A program made the translations under genes and the position numbers. From Falsiroseomonas sp051860665 (GTDB lineage: Bacteria; Pseudomonadota; Alphaproteobacteria; Acetobacterales; Acetobacteraceae): a stretch of 64,000 bases of DNA. Below are positions 33,427 through 42,265 of this stretch, one piece after another. The number at the start of each line of letters is the position of its first letter. Position 1 is the stretch's first letter. Below the pieces are notes generated by a model that was given only the letters and a program-made list of their open reading frames with translations, did not search any database and was not told the origin of the DNA. Location of the stretch: assembly GCF_051860665.1 (NCBI RefSeq), contig NZ_JBHYDM010000005.1, forward strand, positions 62,001 to 126,000, read 5' to 3'.

Positions 33427-34936
33427 GGCCGGCTGGCTGGCGCCTGCGCTGCGGCTTCTCCTGCTGGCCCTGCTGGCCCTGCCCCATCCGGCGCGGGCCG
33501 CGGAGGGTCGCGCCCTGCAGGCCGGCTGGTATGCCTCCGAGCCGCAGCAGCATCTGCGGCAGGGCGAGCTGACGGGCCTCGATATCGAGATGGTGCGCGC
33601 CATCGCCACCCGGGCGGGGCAGGAGATCCGCTGGTCGAGGCTGGACTACCTGCCACTGCTGGAAGCCGTGGCGGTCGGCAGCCTGGACCTGGTCACCGGC
33701 ATCCCGACCACGCCGGCGCGGGCCGAGCGCTATGCGCTCTCCGCCCCCTACCGCAGCGATACCAATGTGCTGATCATGCGGCGCGGGGAGGCCAGGGCGC
33801 TGCGCTTCCGGGACGCGGCCGGGCTGGAGGCGCATCTGCGCGGCGGGCATGGCTTCCGGCTGGGCGTGCGCAGCGGCTTTTCCTATCTCCACGCGGGGCT
33901 GGATGAATGGATCGCCGATCCCCCGGCGCCCGACCTGGTGCGCCCGGCGGATGACGACCTGACCAATATCCGCCGCCTGCTGGCCGGCGAGATCGACGGC
34001 TTCCTGGCGGAGCGGCTTTCCGTGGCGCTTGCCATCACCGCCGCCGGGGTGGGACAGGCGGTGGAGGAACAGGCGATGCGCCTCAGCATCCCGCTGCACC
34101 TGGCCTTCAGCCGCGCCACCCCGCCCGAGACGGTGGCCGCCTTCGATGCCGCCATCGCCGGGCTGCGCGCCGATGGCACGCTGGACGCGATCGCCGCGCG
34201 CTTCCGCTTCCCCCTGCTGCTGTCCCAGACCATCGACAGCCGCTGGTTCCGGGTGCTGCAGATCACCGGCGTGCTGGCCAGCGCGCTGGCGGGCACCCTG
34301 GCGGCGCGGCAGAGCCAATGGAGCCTCTTCGGCGCCTTCGTGCTGGCCGGCGTCACCGCCAGCGCCGGCGGCGTGCTGCGGGACCTGCTGGTCGGCCGCT
34401 TTCCCATCGGCATCGCGCGGGACCCGCTGCTGCTGAAGCTGATCTTCGGCACGGTGCTCGCCTTCTGGGCGACGGCGCACCTCTGGGCCCTGCTGCGCGG
34501 CCGCGCCATGCTGGCCTTCTGGGTGGCGCAGCTCACGGTCGCCATGCGGCGGCGGCGGATCGACCGCTGGCTCTTCGACGCGGCCGATGCGCTGGGCCTC
34601 GGCGCCAGCACGGTGCTGGGCGTCACGGTCGCCTTCGGCATGCGGGCGGAGCCCTTCTGGCTCTGGGGGCCGCTGCTCGGCACCATCACCGGCGCGGGCG
34701 GCGGCGTCCTGCGCGACGTGCTGCGCGGCGGCGGGCTGATCCCGAACCTGAAGACCGGATTCTATGGCGAGGTCGCGCTGATCTGGAGCCTGACGCTCTC
34801 CGGCTACCTGATCTGGCGCGGGGCGCAGATCGAGATCGACGAGGTGGTCGTGGTGGTGGTGGCGGCCGTGGTCGGCGCGGTGCTGACGCGCATGGCCGCC
34901 CTGGCGCTCGACTGGCGCCCGCCGCGCCTGACCTGA
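33413..34936 (+). CDS. Fusion of SBP_bac_3 receptor domain with TRIC-type (UPF0126) channel domain (507 aa)
   Basis: A signal peptide (residues 1-29) precedes an extracytoplasmic solute-binding domain of family 3 (about 31-267), with GLDIEMVRAIATRAGQ and VGSLDLVTGIPTTPARAERY. Then come six or seven membrane helices (about 278-497) in two repeats, each with the TRIC signature: SAGGVLRDLLVG (317-328) and GAGGGVLRDVLRGG (427-440). TRIC/UPF0126 proteins are trimeric potassium-permeable channels, while family 3 domains bind amino acids. The chain looks like a ligand-gated channel analogous in layout to bacterial glutamate receptors, but with a different pore. The ATG at 33413 overlaps the deacetylase gene by 14 bases, so the two are coupled. 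The function is inferred only from the parts. Confidence 0.85.
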   Translation: MPRPEAGWLAPALRLLLLALLALPHPARAAEGRALQAGWYASEPQQHLRQGELTGLDIEMVRAIATRAGQEIRWSRLDYLPLLEAVAVGSLDLVTGIPTTPARAERYALSAPYRSDTNVLIMRRGEARALRFRDAAGLEAHLRGGHGFRLGVRSGFSYLHAGLDEWIADPPAPDLVRPADDDLTNIRRLLAGEIDGFLAERLSVALAITAAGVGQAVEEQAMRLSIPLHLAFSRATPPETVAAFDAAIAGLRADGTLDAIAARFRFPLLLSQTIDSRWFRVLQITGVLASALAGTLAARQSQWSLFGAFVLAGVTASAGGVLRDLLVGRFPIGIARDPLLLKLIFGTVLAFWATAHLWALLRGRAMLAFWVAQLTVAMRRRRIDRWLFDAADALGLGASTVLGVTVAFGMRAEPFWLWGPLLGTITGAGGGVLRDVLRGGGLIPNLKTGFYGEVALIWSLTLSGYLIWRGAQIEIDEVVVVVVAAVVGAVLTRMAALALDWRPPRLT

Positions 34937-34951
34937 GGCGCGGCCGCGGGT

Positions 34952-35611
34952 TCAGTGCATGGCGCCCTGGCGCAGCAGCGTCGCATAGACATCCCGCGTC
35001 GCCGCGCTCAGCGAGCGGGACAGCTCCTCCAGCCCCGCCACATGATCGAGCCGCGCCATCGCCTGGGCGTGCTCGGCCTCCGACAGCACCAGGGGCACCA
35101 GGCCGGTGGATTTCGCCAGGCCGATCAGCAGCGCGTCGCGCGGGTCGGGGATCTCGTCTTCCAGCAGCACGCCGCGCAGCCGGCGGCGCACTTCCGCCGT
35201 CTCGGCGCGGCCGGTGGCCTTGGGGTAGCGGCGCTCGGGGAAGACCCAGAGGAAGCGGTCCTCGATCCGCCGCAGCACGCCGCCCGCCACCAGGCGCTCC
35301 AGCACCTGCGCCCGCAGCGCGGCGCCGGACTTGGCGATGTCCTGGATCCACCAGCGGCTGGTGCGCTCGGCGGCGCCTGTGGCCGTGGCCAGCCGCGCCA
35401 GGACCTCATCCAGCACCGCATCCCCGGTCGGCCGCGGCTGGACCAGCACCAGCCGGTCCAGATCCGTGTCGATCCGCCCGGCCAGGGCCAGCTCCATCAG
35501 GATGGCGCCGGCCAAGGCGAGGTCGCCGGCAGGGCCGGGCAGCCCCACCGGCTTGCCGGTCTCGTCATCGAGGAGGAGCAGCAGGATCTCCTCCGGCATG
35601 GTCAGCGACAT
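34952..35611 (-). CDS. GPP34 (GOLPH3/Vps74-like) family protein 1 (219 aa)
   Basis: The soluble, mostly helical protein starts MSLTMPEEILLLLLDDETGK and continues DLALAGAILMELALAGRIDT, the conserved N-terminal core of the GPP34 family. The middle contains IEDRFLWVFPERRYPKATGR, matching the family's lipid-binding-loop region, and the end has LLEDEIPDPRDALLIGLAKS. In eukaryotes these proteins bind phosphoinositides and Golgi glycosyltransferases; the bacterial role is unknown. A second paralogue lies 1.2 kb away on the same strand, with a Bug gene between. The 3' end is convergent with the SBP-TRIC fusion, 15 bases apart. No membrane segment is present. Confidence 0.85.
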   Translation of the reverse strand: MSLTMPEEILLLLLDDETGKPVGLPGPAGDLALAGAILMELALAGRIDTDLDRLVLVQPRPTGDAVLDEVLARLATATGAAERTSRWWIQDIAKSGAALRAQVLERLVAGGVLRRIEDRFLWVFPERRYPKATGRAETAEVRRRLRGVLLEDEIPDPRDALLIGLAKSTGLVPLVLSEAEHAQAMARLDHVAGLEELSRSLSAATRDVYATLLRQGAMH

Positions 35612-35664
35612 GGCGGCCCCCGGTGTTTCCGGGAGCTAACCACGAAGCCGGCCAGCCGTCAGCG

Positions 35665-36654
35665 TCACGCGACGACGATGCTGAACTGCTTCGCCACCGC
35701 GGTCCATTCGGTGATCTCCTCGCGGATGATCGAGACGAAGGCCTCGCCGGCCGGCGGCGGGTTGCGCGGCATGGTCTGCAGGTCGACGAAGCGGGCCGCC
35801 AGCTCCGGCCGCGCCAGGATCGGCGGGATGATGGAGGTCAACCGCTCCACGATCGGCGCCGGCAGGCCCTTCGGCCCCGACAGGCCGAGCCATTGCGCCG
35901 AGGTCAGCTTGGGGAAGCCCAGCTCGGCAAAGGTCGGCACATTGGGGAACATCGCCAGCCGCTGCGGCGTGGAGACGGCGAGCGCGCGCAGCGACCCGTC
36001 CCGCATCTGCTGGGTATTGGTGGTGATCGGGTCCACCATGCATTCGATATTGCCCGCCAGCACGTCCTGCATGGCCGGCGCGCTGCCGGCATAGGGGATG
36101 TGGTCGAGGTTCGGCGCCCGCGCCTCGGAGGAGAGCATGGCGCCCAGCAGATGCGGCGCGGAGCCGATGCCGGAGGAGCCGAAGCGCACCGGCCGCGTGC
36201 GCGCCGCCGTCACCAGCTGGTCCAGCGTCTGGAAGGGGGAGCTGGCCCGCACGAGGATGATGTTCGGCGCCTCCACCAGCTGCATCATATGGGTGAAGTC
36301 GCTGATCGGGTCGAAGGGCAGCGTCGGGCGGGTGGCGGTGGAGAAGACATGCACCGAGGCATGGCTGACCAGCAGCGTATAGCCATCGGCCGGCGCCTTC
36401 GCCACGGTATCGGTGCCGATGATGCCGCCGGCGCCCGGGCGGTTTTCCACCACCACATTCTGGCCCAGCGCCTGCGCCATGGCCGGGGCCATCAGCCGCG
36501 CCACCGTGTCCACCAGTCCGCCCGGGGGAAACTGGGCGACCAGGCGGATGGAGCGGTTCGGCCAGGCGGTCTGCGCCTGGACGAGGGAGGGGGCGGCCAG
36601 GGGGCCGGCCAGGCCGGCGGCGGCCAGGCCGAGAAGATTGCGACGCGTCGTCAT
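35665..36654 (-). CDS. Tripartite tricarboxylate transporter (Bug/TctC) solute-binding protein 5
   Basis: The 329-residue receptor has a signal (MTTRRNLLGLAAAGLAGPLA, cleavage near VQA) and Bug loops WPNRSIRLVAQFPPGGLVDT, VVVENRPGAGGIIGTDTVAK, RFGSSGIGSAPHLLGAMLSS and DHIPYAGSAPAMQDVLAG. The HIPYAGSAP loop and GGLVDT distinguish it from the tandem pair near 18 kb. It sits between the two GPP34 genes, 116 bases after the upstream one, all on the minus strand with the gamma-glutamyltransferase. A common transcript is possible, but the biological link is not evident. No permease genes are nearby. Confidence 0.92.
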   Translation of the reverse strand: MTTRRNLLGLAAAGLAGPLAAPSLVQAQTAWPNRSIRLVAQFPPGGLVDTVARLMAPAMAQALGQNVVVENRPGAGGIIGTDTVAKAPADGYTLLVSHASVHVFSTATRPTLPFDPISDFTHMMQLVEAPNIILVRASSPFQTLDQLVTAARTRPVRFGSSGIGSAPHLLGAMLSSEARAPNLDHIPYAGSAPAMQDVLAGNIECMVDPITTNTQQMRDGSLRALAVSTPQRLAMFPNVPTFAELGFPKLTSAQWLGLSGPKGLPAPIVERLTSIIPPILARPELAARFVDLQTMPRNPPPAGEAFVSIIREEITEWTAVAKQFSIVVA

Positions 36655-36770
36655 TGTTGCGCTCCCAGCGGTCAGAAACCGAGGGGTGGCGCACAAGCCT
36701 TGGGCATCCGCCCGGGCCCGTCGCACGCCTTGCCCCTCTGCCGGGGAGCAAGGCAAATCGTATGCCGCGA

Positions 36771-37436
36771 TCAGCCCTCGCGCTGGCTGGTCCCGAGGCC
36801 GACGCCGCGGACGTCCGAAACCGCGACGGCGAGCGAGCGGTTCAGGCTCTCGATCCGCGTCACCACGCCGAGCCAGGGCTGCACCGCCTCCAGCTCCGCC
36901 TCGGTGAACAGCAGCGGCAGCAGGCCTGCGGCGCGCACCAGGCCGAGCAGCAGCGCGTCCTGCGGTGCCGGGATTTCCTCCTCCAGCAGCAGGGCGCGAA
37001 GGCGGGCGCGGGCCTCGGTGACCTCCGGCCGGCCCGGCGCCTTGGGATAGCGGCGGTCGGGCAGGATCCAGAGCACCCTTCCCTCCTCCCGCCGCAGGAT
37101 GCCGCGGGCCACCAGCCGGTCCAGGATCGCGGCGCGGGCCGCCGGCGCGTCGCGCGCCAGCAGCGGGATGGCGCCACGGGCATCGCCCGGCGCGCCGGGC
37201 GCGGACAGCCGGGCCAGCGCGGCGTCCAGCGCCGGCTCGCCCAAGGGCGTGGCATCCACCAGGATCAGCCGGTCCCGGTCCGTATCCACCCGGCCGGCCA
37301 GCGCCAGCTGCATCAGCAGGGCGCCGGCCAGCGCCCGGTCGGGCGCCATGCCGCTGCGGCCGACCGGGCGGCCGGTTTCGTCATCCAGGGCGAGGAGGAC
37401 GATCTCCTCCGCCAGGGTCAGGCCGCCCTCGCTCAC
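36771..37436 (-). CDS. GPP34 (GOLPH3/Vps74-like) family protein 2 (221 aa)
   Basis: The second GPP34 member begins VSEGGLTLAEEIVLLALDDE and repeats the layout of the first: GALLMQLALAGRVDTDRDRL, VLWILPDRRYPKAPGRPEVT and LLLEEEIPAPQDALLLGLVR. The GTG start at 37436 overlaps the stop codon of gamma-glutamyltransferase by four bases (GTGA), so it is co-translated with that gene. Differences from the first paralogue are concentrated in the middle helices. What it contributes beside a glutathione-degrading enzyme is unknown. The bacterial GPP34 role is not established to my knowledge; membrane-lipid or glycosyltransferase association is a guess from the eukaryotic family. Confidence 0.85.
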   Translation of the reverse strand: MSEGGLTLAEEIVLLALDDETGRPVGRSGMAPDRALAGALLMQLALAGRVDTDRDRLILVDATPLGEPALDAALARLSAPGAPGDARGAIPLLARDAPAARAAILDRLVARGILRREEGRVLWILPDRRYPKAPGRPEVTEARARLRALLLEEEIPAPQDALLLGLVRAAGLLPLLFTEAELEAVQPWLGVVTRIESLNRSLAVAVSDVRGVGLGTSQREG

Positions 37437-39007
37437 GGCTGCGCCAGCGCCGCGGAGCAGGGCGACATCACATCGGTGACGCCCACGCGTTCGCCGCCGG
37501 GCTGGATCTGGATGAGGTTGGGGCAGGCGAAATTGACCGGCAGCACCGCATGCTCGACCACCTCCAGCGGCCCCATCGCCGCCAGCCCGTCCAGCGTCGC
37601 CTGCGGCAGGTCGCGATTCGCCGTTGCACCCTCCGGCCCGCTGACATCGAGGCGCGGGAAATGCGCCGCCGCCTCGGGGTCCATGCCGAAGCCGGTGACC
37701 AGGGACAGCATCTGGAAGACCGCGGCCAGGATGCGCCGGCCGCCGGAGGCGCCCAGCGCCATCTCCGGCACCCCGGCGGCATCGGCCACGATGATGGGGG
37801 ACATATTGGTCAGCGGCCGCTTCTTGGGCCCGATCGCATTGGCGCTGCCCGGCCGCGGGTCGAACCACATCACGCCATTGTTCATCAGCACGCCCGACCG
37901 CGGCAGCACGACGCGGGAGCCCATGGAGGAGAGCAGCGTGGTGGTCATGGAGACCATCATGCCATCCGCGTCGCAGACATTCAGATGGGTGGTGCAGCTA
38001 TCGGCGCCCTTGGGCTCGGCATCCCCGAGGCCTGCCAGACGCTCCGCATAGGCCTCCTGCATCGCCTTCGCGAAGGCCAGGTGCCAGGCGGTGCCCGGCG
38101 CTTCCCCGGACCAATCGGCCGCCTCCATCAGCGCCATGACGCGGCGGAAGGTCGGCGCCGCGGTCAGGCCGTTCGACAGGTGCAGCCTATGGCCGCGCCA
38201 GGGCACGGAGACCGCCGGCAGCACCCGCGCCTGGCAGCCGGCGAGGTCGGCGGCCGAGAGGATGCCGCCCGCCTCCTGCACATCCGCGGCGATGGCGGCC
38301 GCCACCTCGCCCTCATAGAAATCCCGGAAACCGGCCTGCTGCAGCCGCTCCAGCGTCTCCGGCAGGCGGCCCTGGCGGAAGAAGCCGGGCGTGCCCTGGT
38401 AGGGGGCGACGGGCGGCAGGCCGTTCGGCAGGTAGATCCGCGCCGATTCCGGATAGAGCTTCAGGGTGGAGGCCGCATTGGCGATCTTCAGCGTGGTGAA
38501 CCAGTCCTGCGCCAGGCCGCGCCTGGCCAGCGCCACGGCCGGCGCCAGCACCTCGGCGGCCGGCAGCCGGCCGCGCCGCTCATGCAGCAGGGCGTAGCCC
38601 GCGACCGAGGAGGGGATGCAGAAGCTCATTGGCCCATGGATATTGCGGTCGCCCTCCACCTCCGGCCAGGCGAAGAGGTCCTGCTTCATGCGGCCGGTGG
38701 TGGGGAAATCCTTGGCATCCAGCCCGGCCGGCGAGACGGGGCCGAAATCGAAGGTCTCGGCCGGGCCGCCGGGGGCGGCGACCTGGGCGAAGCCGACGCC
38801 GCCGAGGCCGCTGTTCCAGGGCTCCATGGCCGCCAGCGCGAAGGCCATGCCGACCGCCGCATCCGCCGCATTGCCACCGGCCTCCAGGATGGCGATGCCG
38901 GCCTCGGCCGCGGCGCGGGACTGGCTGGCCACCATGCCCCGGCGGCCGCGGGCGGCGGGCTTGGTGACCTGCCAGTGCTGGGTGGTGTGGGTGGGCGGCT
39001 GGTACAT
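37433..39007 (-). CDS. ggt: Gamma-glutamyltransferase family protein (524 aa)
   Basis: This is an N-terminal-nucleophile enzyme that self-cleaves before a catalytic Thr. The nucleophile is Thr339 in ADSCTTHLNVCDADG, followed by MVSMTTTLLSSMGSRVVLP and GVLMNNGVMWFDPRPGSAN. The glutamate-binding GPKKRPLTNMSPII and LGASGGRRILAAVFQML also match. The N-terminal part has GMVASQSRAAAEAGIAILEA and GGNAADAAVGMAFALAAMEP. No signal peptide is visible, unlike E. coli Ggt, so it may be cytoplasmic and act on gamma-glutamyl amides or an acylated amino acid rather than exported glutathione. GGAGG before the ATG at 39007 fits. It overlaps the GPP34 gene by four bases. Confidence 0.88.
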   Translation of the reverse strand: MYQPPTHTTQHWQVTKPAARGRRGMVASQSRAAAEAGIAILEAGGNAADAAVGMAFALAAMEPWNSGLGGVGFAQVAAPGGPAETFDFGPVSPAGLDAKDFPTTGRMKQDLFAWPEVEGDRNIHGPMSFCIPSSVAGYALLHERRGRLPAAEVLAPAVALARRGLAQDWFTTLKIANAASTLKLYPESARIYLPNGLPPVAPYQGTPGFFRQGRLPETLERLQQAGFRDFYEGEVAAAIAADVQEAGGILSAADLAGCQARVLPAVSVPWRGHRLHLSNGLTAAPTFRRVMALMEAADWSGEAPGTAWHLAFAKAMQEAYAERLAGLGDAEPKGADSCTTHLNVCDADGMMVSMTTTLLSSMGSRVVLPRSGVLMNNGVMWFDPRPGSANAIGPKKRPLTNMSPIIVADAAGVPEMALGASGGRRILAAVFQMLSLVTGFGMDPEAAAHFPRLDVSGPEGATANRDLPQATLDGLAAMGPLEVVEHAVLPVNFACPNLIQIQPGGERVGVTDVMSPCSAALAQP

Positions 39008-39080
39008 GCGGGATCCTCCGGATGGGCGGAGGATCGACCCGGCCGGGCGGCGCCGCAAGCCGCCCCCCGTGCCTTGCGTA

Positions 39081-39830
39081 TCAGCGCGACTTGGCGGCGC
39101 GGCGGCGGTCCACGGCCTTCTCGAAATCCAGGTCCTCGTGCCAGCTCAGATGGCGGTCGAGCGCCGCCTGCGCGGCGGCCAGGTCGCCCCGCTCCAGCAG
39201 GTCCAGGATCTCGCCATGCTCGGCGGAAATCCGCGGCTTCGGCCGCACGTCATGGCCCAGCCCCCAGACCACCGAAAGCTGCCGCGCCACGCTCAGCCAG
39301 ATGCCGTGCAGCACGCCATTGCCGGACAGCCGGCAGAGCTCGCCGTGATAGGCCTCGTCCGCCGCCACGATGGCGGCGGTGTCCGGCCCCTCCGCCACCG
39401 TATTGTAGCGCTCCGCCGCCCGCCGGGCCGGGGCCAGGCGGTCGGTCGTCGCCAGGCCGGCGGCCAGGATCTCCCGCAGCGCCAGGGATTCCAGCGCCGT
39501 CCGCACCCGCATCAGCTCCGCCACCGCGCGGTTGGTCACCTGCATCAGCCGCATGCCCTTATAGGGCGTGGAGACGACGATGCCCTGGCTTTCCAGAAGG
39601 CGCAGCGCCTCCCGCACCGGGACGCGGCTGATGCCCAGTTCGCGGGCGATCTCGGCCTCCACCAGCCGGTCCCCGGGCAGGAAGACGCCCCGGGCGGCGG
39701 CGGCCACCACCGCCTCCGCGGCCTGTTCGACCATGGTGCGCGGATGCACGGGCGCCAGCCTGCGCTGGTCGCCGCTGCTGGCATCCTCGGGGGCGGGTGG
39801 CTCGAAAGCCTCGGCGGAGATGGCGTTCAC
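39081..39830 (-). CDS. GntR family transcriptional regulator, FCD type (249 aa)
   Basis: The DNA-binding winged helix lies at about residues 30-95, with LVEAEIARELGISRVPVREA and LRLLESQGIVVSTPYKGM. The C-terminal all-helical FCD ligand domain (about 105-235) includes ALREILAAGLATTDRL and VAADEAYHGELCRLSGNG, with His residues that may hold a metal near the effector. FCD regulators usually respond to organic acids and repress neighbouring operons. This one diverges from malate synthase G, so control of glyoxylate or glycolate use (as with GlcC) is likely, though unproved. A candidate site near 39851-39866 lies in the 225-base spacer. Confidence 0.88.
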   Translation of the reverse strand: MNAISAEAFEPPAPEDASSGDQRRLAPVHPRTMVEQAAEAVVAAAARGVFLPGDRLVEAEIARELGISRVPVREALRLLESQGIVVSTPYKGMRLMQVTNRAVAELMRVRTALESLALREILAAGLATTDRLAPARRAAERYNTVAEGPDTAAIVAADEAYHGELCRLSGNGVLHGIWLSVARQLSVVWGLGHDVRPKPRISAEHGEILDLLERGDLAAAQAALDRHLSWHEDLDFEKAVDRRRAAKSR

Positions 39831-39850
39831 GGGCGGCAGCCTTGGACAGG

Positions 39851-39866
39851 TCGTACGTATTGTAAG
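39851..39866. promoter_or_regulatory. Candidate operator between the GntR gene and malate synthase G
   Basis: The AT-rich stretch TCGTACGTATTGTAAG stands out in GC-rich DNA and includes the palindrome CGTACG. It lies 21 bases upstream of the GntR start and 190 bases from the malate synthase start, the typical position of an autoregulatory GntR site. The rest of the 225-base spacer shows no clear promoter that I can defend. Confidence 0.3.
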
Positions 39867-40055
39867 GTCATTTCAACACATCACCTAGTCGCCTGTCTCG
39901 CCCCGTGAGGGGGCTGGACGGATCGACCCCAGGGCCGGGCCCCTTGGATGGCCGGCCGATTGCGCCTAATGACGCGCGAATTGGCCCTTTCCGGGGCAGA
40001 GCAGATGCGGCCGGCCCGGCCCGGGAAAGCCGCCGCGCAGGATGGGAGACGAATT

Positions 40056-42221
40056 GTGGCAGCATCGGTGCGAATTGGCGGCCTCGGCGTGGACTCGGCC
40101 TTCCGGCAATTCGTCGAGGCCGAGGCCCTGCCCGGAACCGGAGTCGAGCCCGCCCGCTTCTGGTCCGGCCTGGAGGCACTGCTGCGCGACTTCGCGCCCC
40201 GCAATGCCGCGCTGCTGGCGAAGCGGGACGAGCTGCAGGCCCGGATCGATGCCTGGCATCGCGCCAACCCCGCCCGGCCGGTGGACCTGGCCGCCTACAA
40301 GGCGCATCTGGCGGAAATCGGCTACCTGCTGCCGGAGCCGGAGGATTTCAGCGTCGGCACCACGGATGTGGACGCCGAGATCGGCCAGATGGCCGGGCCG
40401 CAGCTGGTGGTTCCCGTCTCCAATGCCCGCTATGCGCTGAATGCCGCCAATGCCCGCTGGGGCAGCCTCTACGATGCCCTCTATGGCACGGATGCGATTC
40501 CGGAGGCCGACGGCGCCGAGCGTGGCCGCGGCTACAACCCGAAGCGCGGCCAGAAGGTGATCGCCTTCGCCCGCCGCGTGCTGGACCAGGCCGCGCCGCT
40601 GGCCGGCGGCGCCAGCCATGCCGACAGCCGGGGCTACGCCATCGAGGGCGGGGCGCTGGTGGCGACGCTGGAGGGGGACCGCAAGGTGGGCCTGGCGCGG
40701 CCCGGCCAATGCGTGGGCTTCCAGGGCGAGCCCTGGGCGCCGACCGCCATCCTGCTGGTGAACAACGGCCTGCACCTGGAGGTGCATGTCGACCGCACCA
40801 GCGCCATCGGCCAGACCGACCCCGCCGGCATTTCCGACCTGGTGATGGAAGCGGCGCTGACCACCATCATGGATTGCGAGGACAGCGTCGCCGCCGTGGA
40901 TGCGGCGGACAAGATCGACGTCTACCGCAACTGGCTCGGCCTGATGAAGGGCGATCTGACCGCCGATCTGGAGAAGGGCGGGAAGACCATCACCCGGCGG
41001 CTGAACCCGGATCGCACCTGGAAGACCCCGGCCGGCTCCGCCGTCACGCTGCATGGCCGCTCCGTGATGCTGGTCCGCAATGTCGGCCACCACATGATGA
41101 CGGATGTGGTGACGCTGGACGGCGCCGAGATCCCGGAGACGGCGCTGGATGCGATGGTGACCTCGACCATCGCCCTGCACGACATCCGCGGCAAGCGGAT
41201 GAATTCCCGCACCGGCAGCGTCTATATCGTGAAGCCCAAGATGCATGGGCCGGAGGAGGTGGCGCTGGCTGACAGCCTCTTCGCCCGGGTCGAGGACGCG
41301 CTCGGCCTGAAGCGCGCCACGCTGAAGATGGGCATCATGGACGAGGAACGCCGCACCACGGTGAACCTCAAGGCCTGCATCAAGGCGGCGCGGGACCGCG
41401 TGGTCTTCATCAACACCGGCTTCCTGGACCGCACGGGGGATGAGATCCACACGGCCATGGAGGCCGGCGCCGTGGTGCGCAAGAACGACATGAAGGCGCT
41501 GCCCTGGATCGCGGCCTATGAGGCCTGGAACGTCGATGTCGGGCTGCTGTGCGGCCTGCGTGGCCGGGCGCAGATCGGCAAGGGCATGTGGGCCATGCCG
41601 GACATGATGGCGGCGATGCTGGAGCAGAAGGTCGGCCACCCCAAGGCCGGCGCCAATACCGCCTGGGTCCCCTCCCCCACCGCGGCCACGCTGCATGCGC
41701 TGCACTACCACCAGGTGGATGTGGCGGCGCGGCAGGTGGAGCTGGCGGCCGGCGGCCGGCGCGGCCGGCTCGACGATATCCTGACCATCCCGCTGGCCCA
41801 GGACACCAACTGGGCGCCGGCCGATGTGCAGGCGGAGCTGGACAACAACGCCCAGGGCATCCTGGGCTATGTCGTGCGCTGGGTGGACCAGGGGGTCGGC
41901 TGCTCCAAGGTGCCGGATATCAACGATGTGGGGCTGATGGAGGACCGCGCCACGCTGCGTATTTCCGCCCAGCACATCGCCAATTGGCTGCGCCATGGCA
42001 TCGTCTCCCGCGCCCAGGTGGAGGAGACGCTGCGCCGCATGGCGGGCGTGGTGGACGGCCAGAATGCCGGCGATCCGGCCTATCGGCCGATGGCGCCGGG
42101 CTTCGACGGCCCGGCCTTCCAGGCGGCCTGCGACCTCGTCTTCGAAGGCGCGGCGCAGCCCAATGGCTATACCGAATTCGTGCTGCACCGGCGGCGGCGC
42201 GAAGCCAAGTCGGCCGGCTGA
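40056..42221 (+). CDS. glcB: Malate synthase G
   Basis: Malate synthase G condenses glyoxylate with acetyl-CoA to malate, here for growth on glycolate, glyoxylate or C2 compounds. The 721-residue chain matches the family length (about 720). Key segments are LVMEAALTTIMDCEDSVAAV, GRSVMLVRNVGHHMMTDVVT, GKRMNSRTGSVYIVKPKMHG, MGIMDEERRTTVNLKACI and the catalytic-loop region ANTAWVPSPTAATLHALHYH. GTG 40056 is preferred over the far-upstream ATG 39948 because GGGAGA lies 7 bases before it and the encoded N-terminus (AASVRIGGLGVDSAFRQF) is close to normal MSG. No isocitrate lyase is in the window, which fits a glycolate-type role. Confidence 0.93.
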   Translation: MAASVRIGGLGVDSAFRQFVEAEALPGTGVEPARFWSGLEALLRDFAPRNAALLAKRDELQARIDAWHRANPARPVDLAAYKAHLAEIGYLLPEPEDFSVGTTDVDAEIGQMAGPQLVVPVSNARYALNAANARWGSLYDALYGTDAIPEADGAERGRGYNPKRGQKVIAFARRVLDQAAPLAGGASHADSRGYAIEGGALVATLEGDRKVGLARPGQCVGFQGEPWAPTAILLVNNGLHLEVHVDRTSAIGQTDPAGISDLVMEAALTTIMDCEDSVAAVDAADKIDVYRNWLGLMKGDLTADLEKGGKTITRRLNPDRTWKTPAGSAVTLHGRSVMLVRNVGHHMMTDVVTLDGAEIPETALDAMVTSTIALHDIRGKRMNSRTGSVYIVKPKMHGPEEVALADSLFARVEDALGLKRATLKMGIMDEERRTTVNLKACIKAARDRVVFINTGFLDRTGDEIHTAMEAGAVVRKNDMKALPWIAAYEAWNVDVGLLCGLRGRAQIGKGMWAMPDMMAAMLEQKVGHPKAGANTAWVPSPTAATLHALHYHQVDVAARQVELAAGGRRGRLDDILTIPLAQDTNWAPADVQAELDNNAQGILGYVVRWVDQGVGCSKVPDINDVGLMEDRATLRISAQHIANWLRHGIVSRAQVEETLRRMAGVVDGQNAGDPAYRPMAPGFDGPAFQAACDLVFEGAAQPNGYTEFVLHRRRREAKSAG

Positions 42222-42265
42222 GTTGGCAGCCGGCGGCGGGCAGGGTTAGGCTGGCGAAACGACCC

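Noticed and set aside
39966..42188. A 740-residue frame antisense to malate synthase G
   Set aside because: There is no start context or recognisable domain; composition is typical of GC-rich antisense reading.
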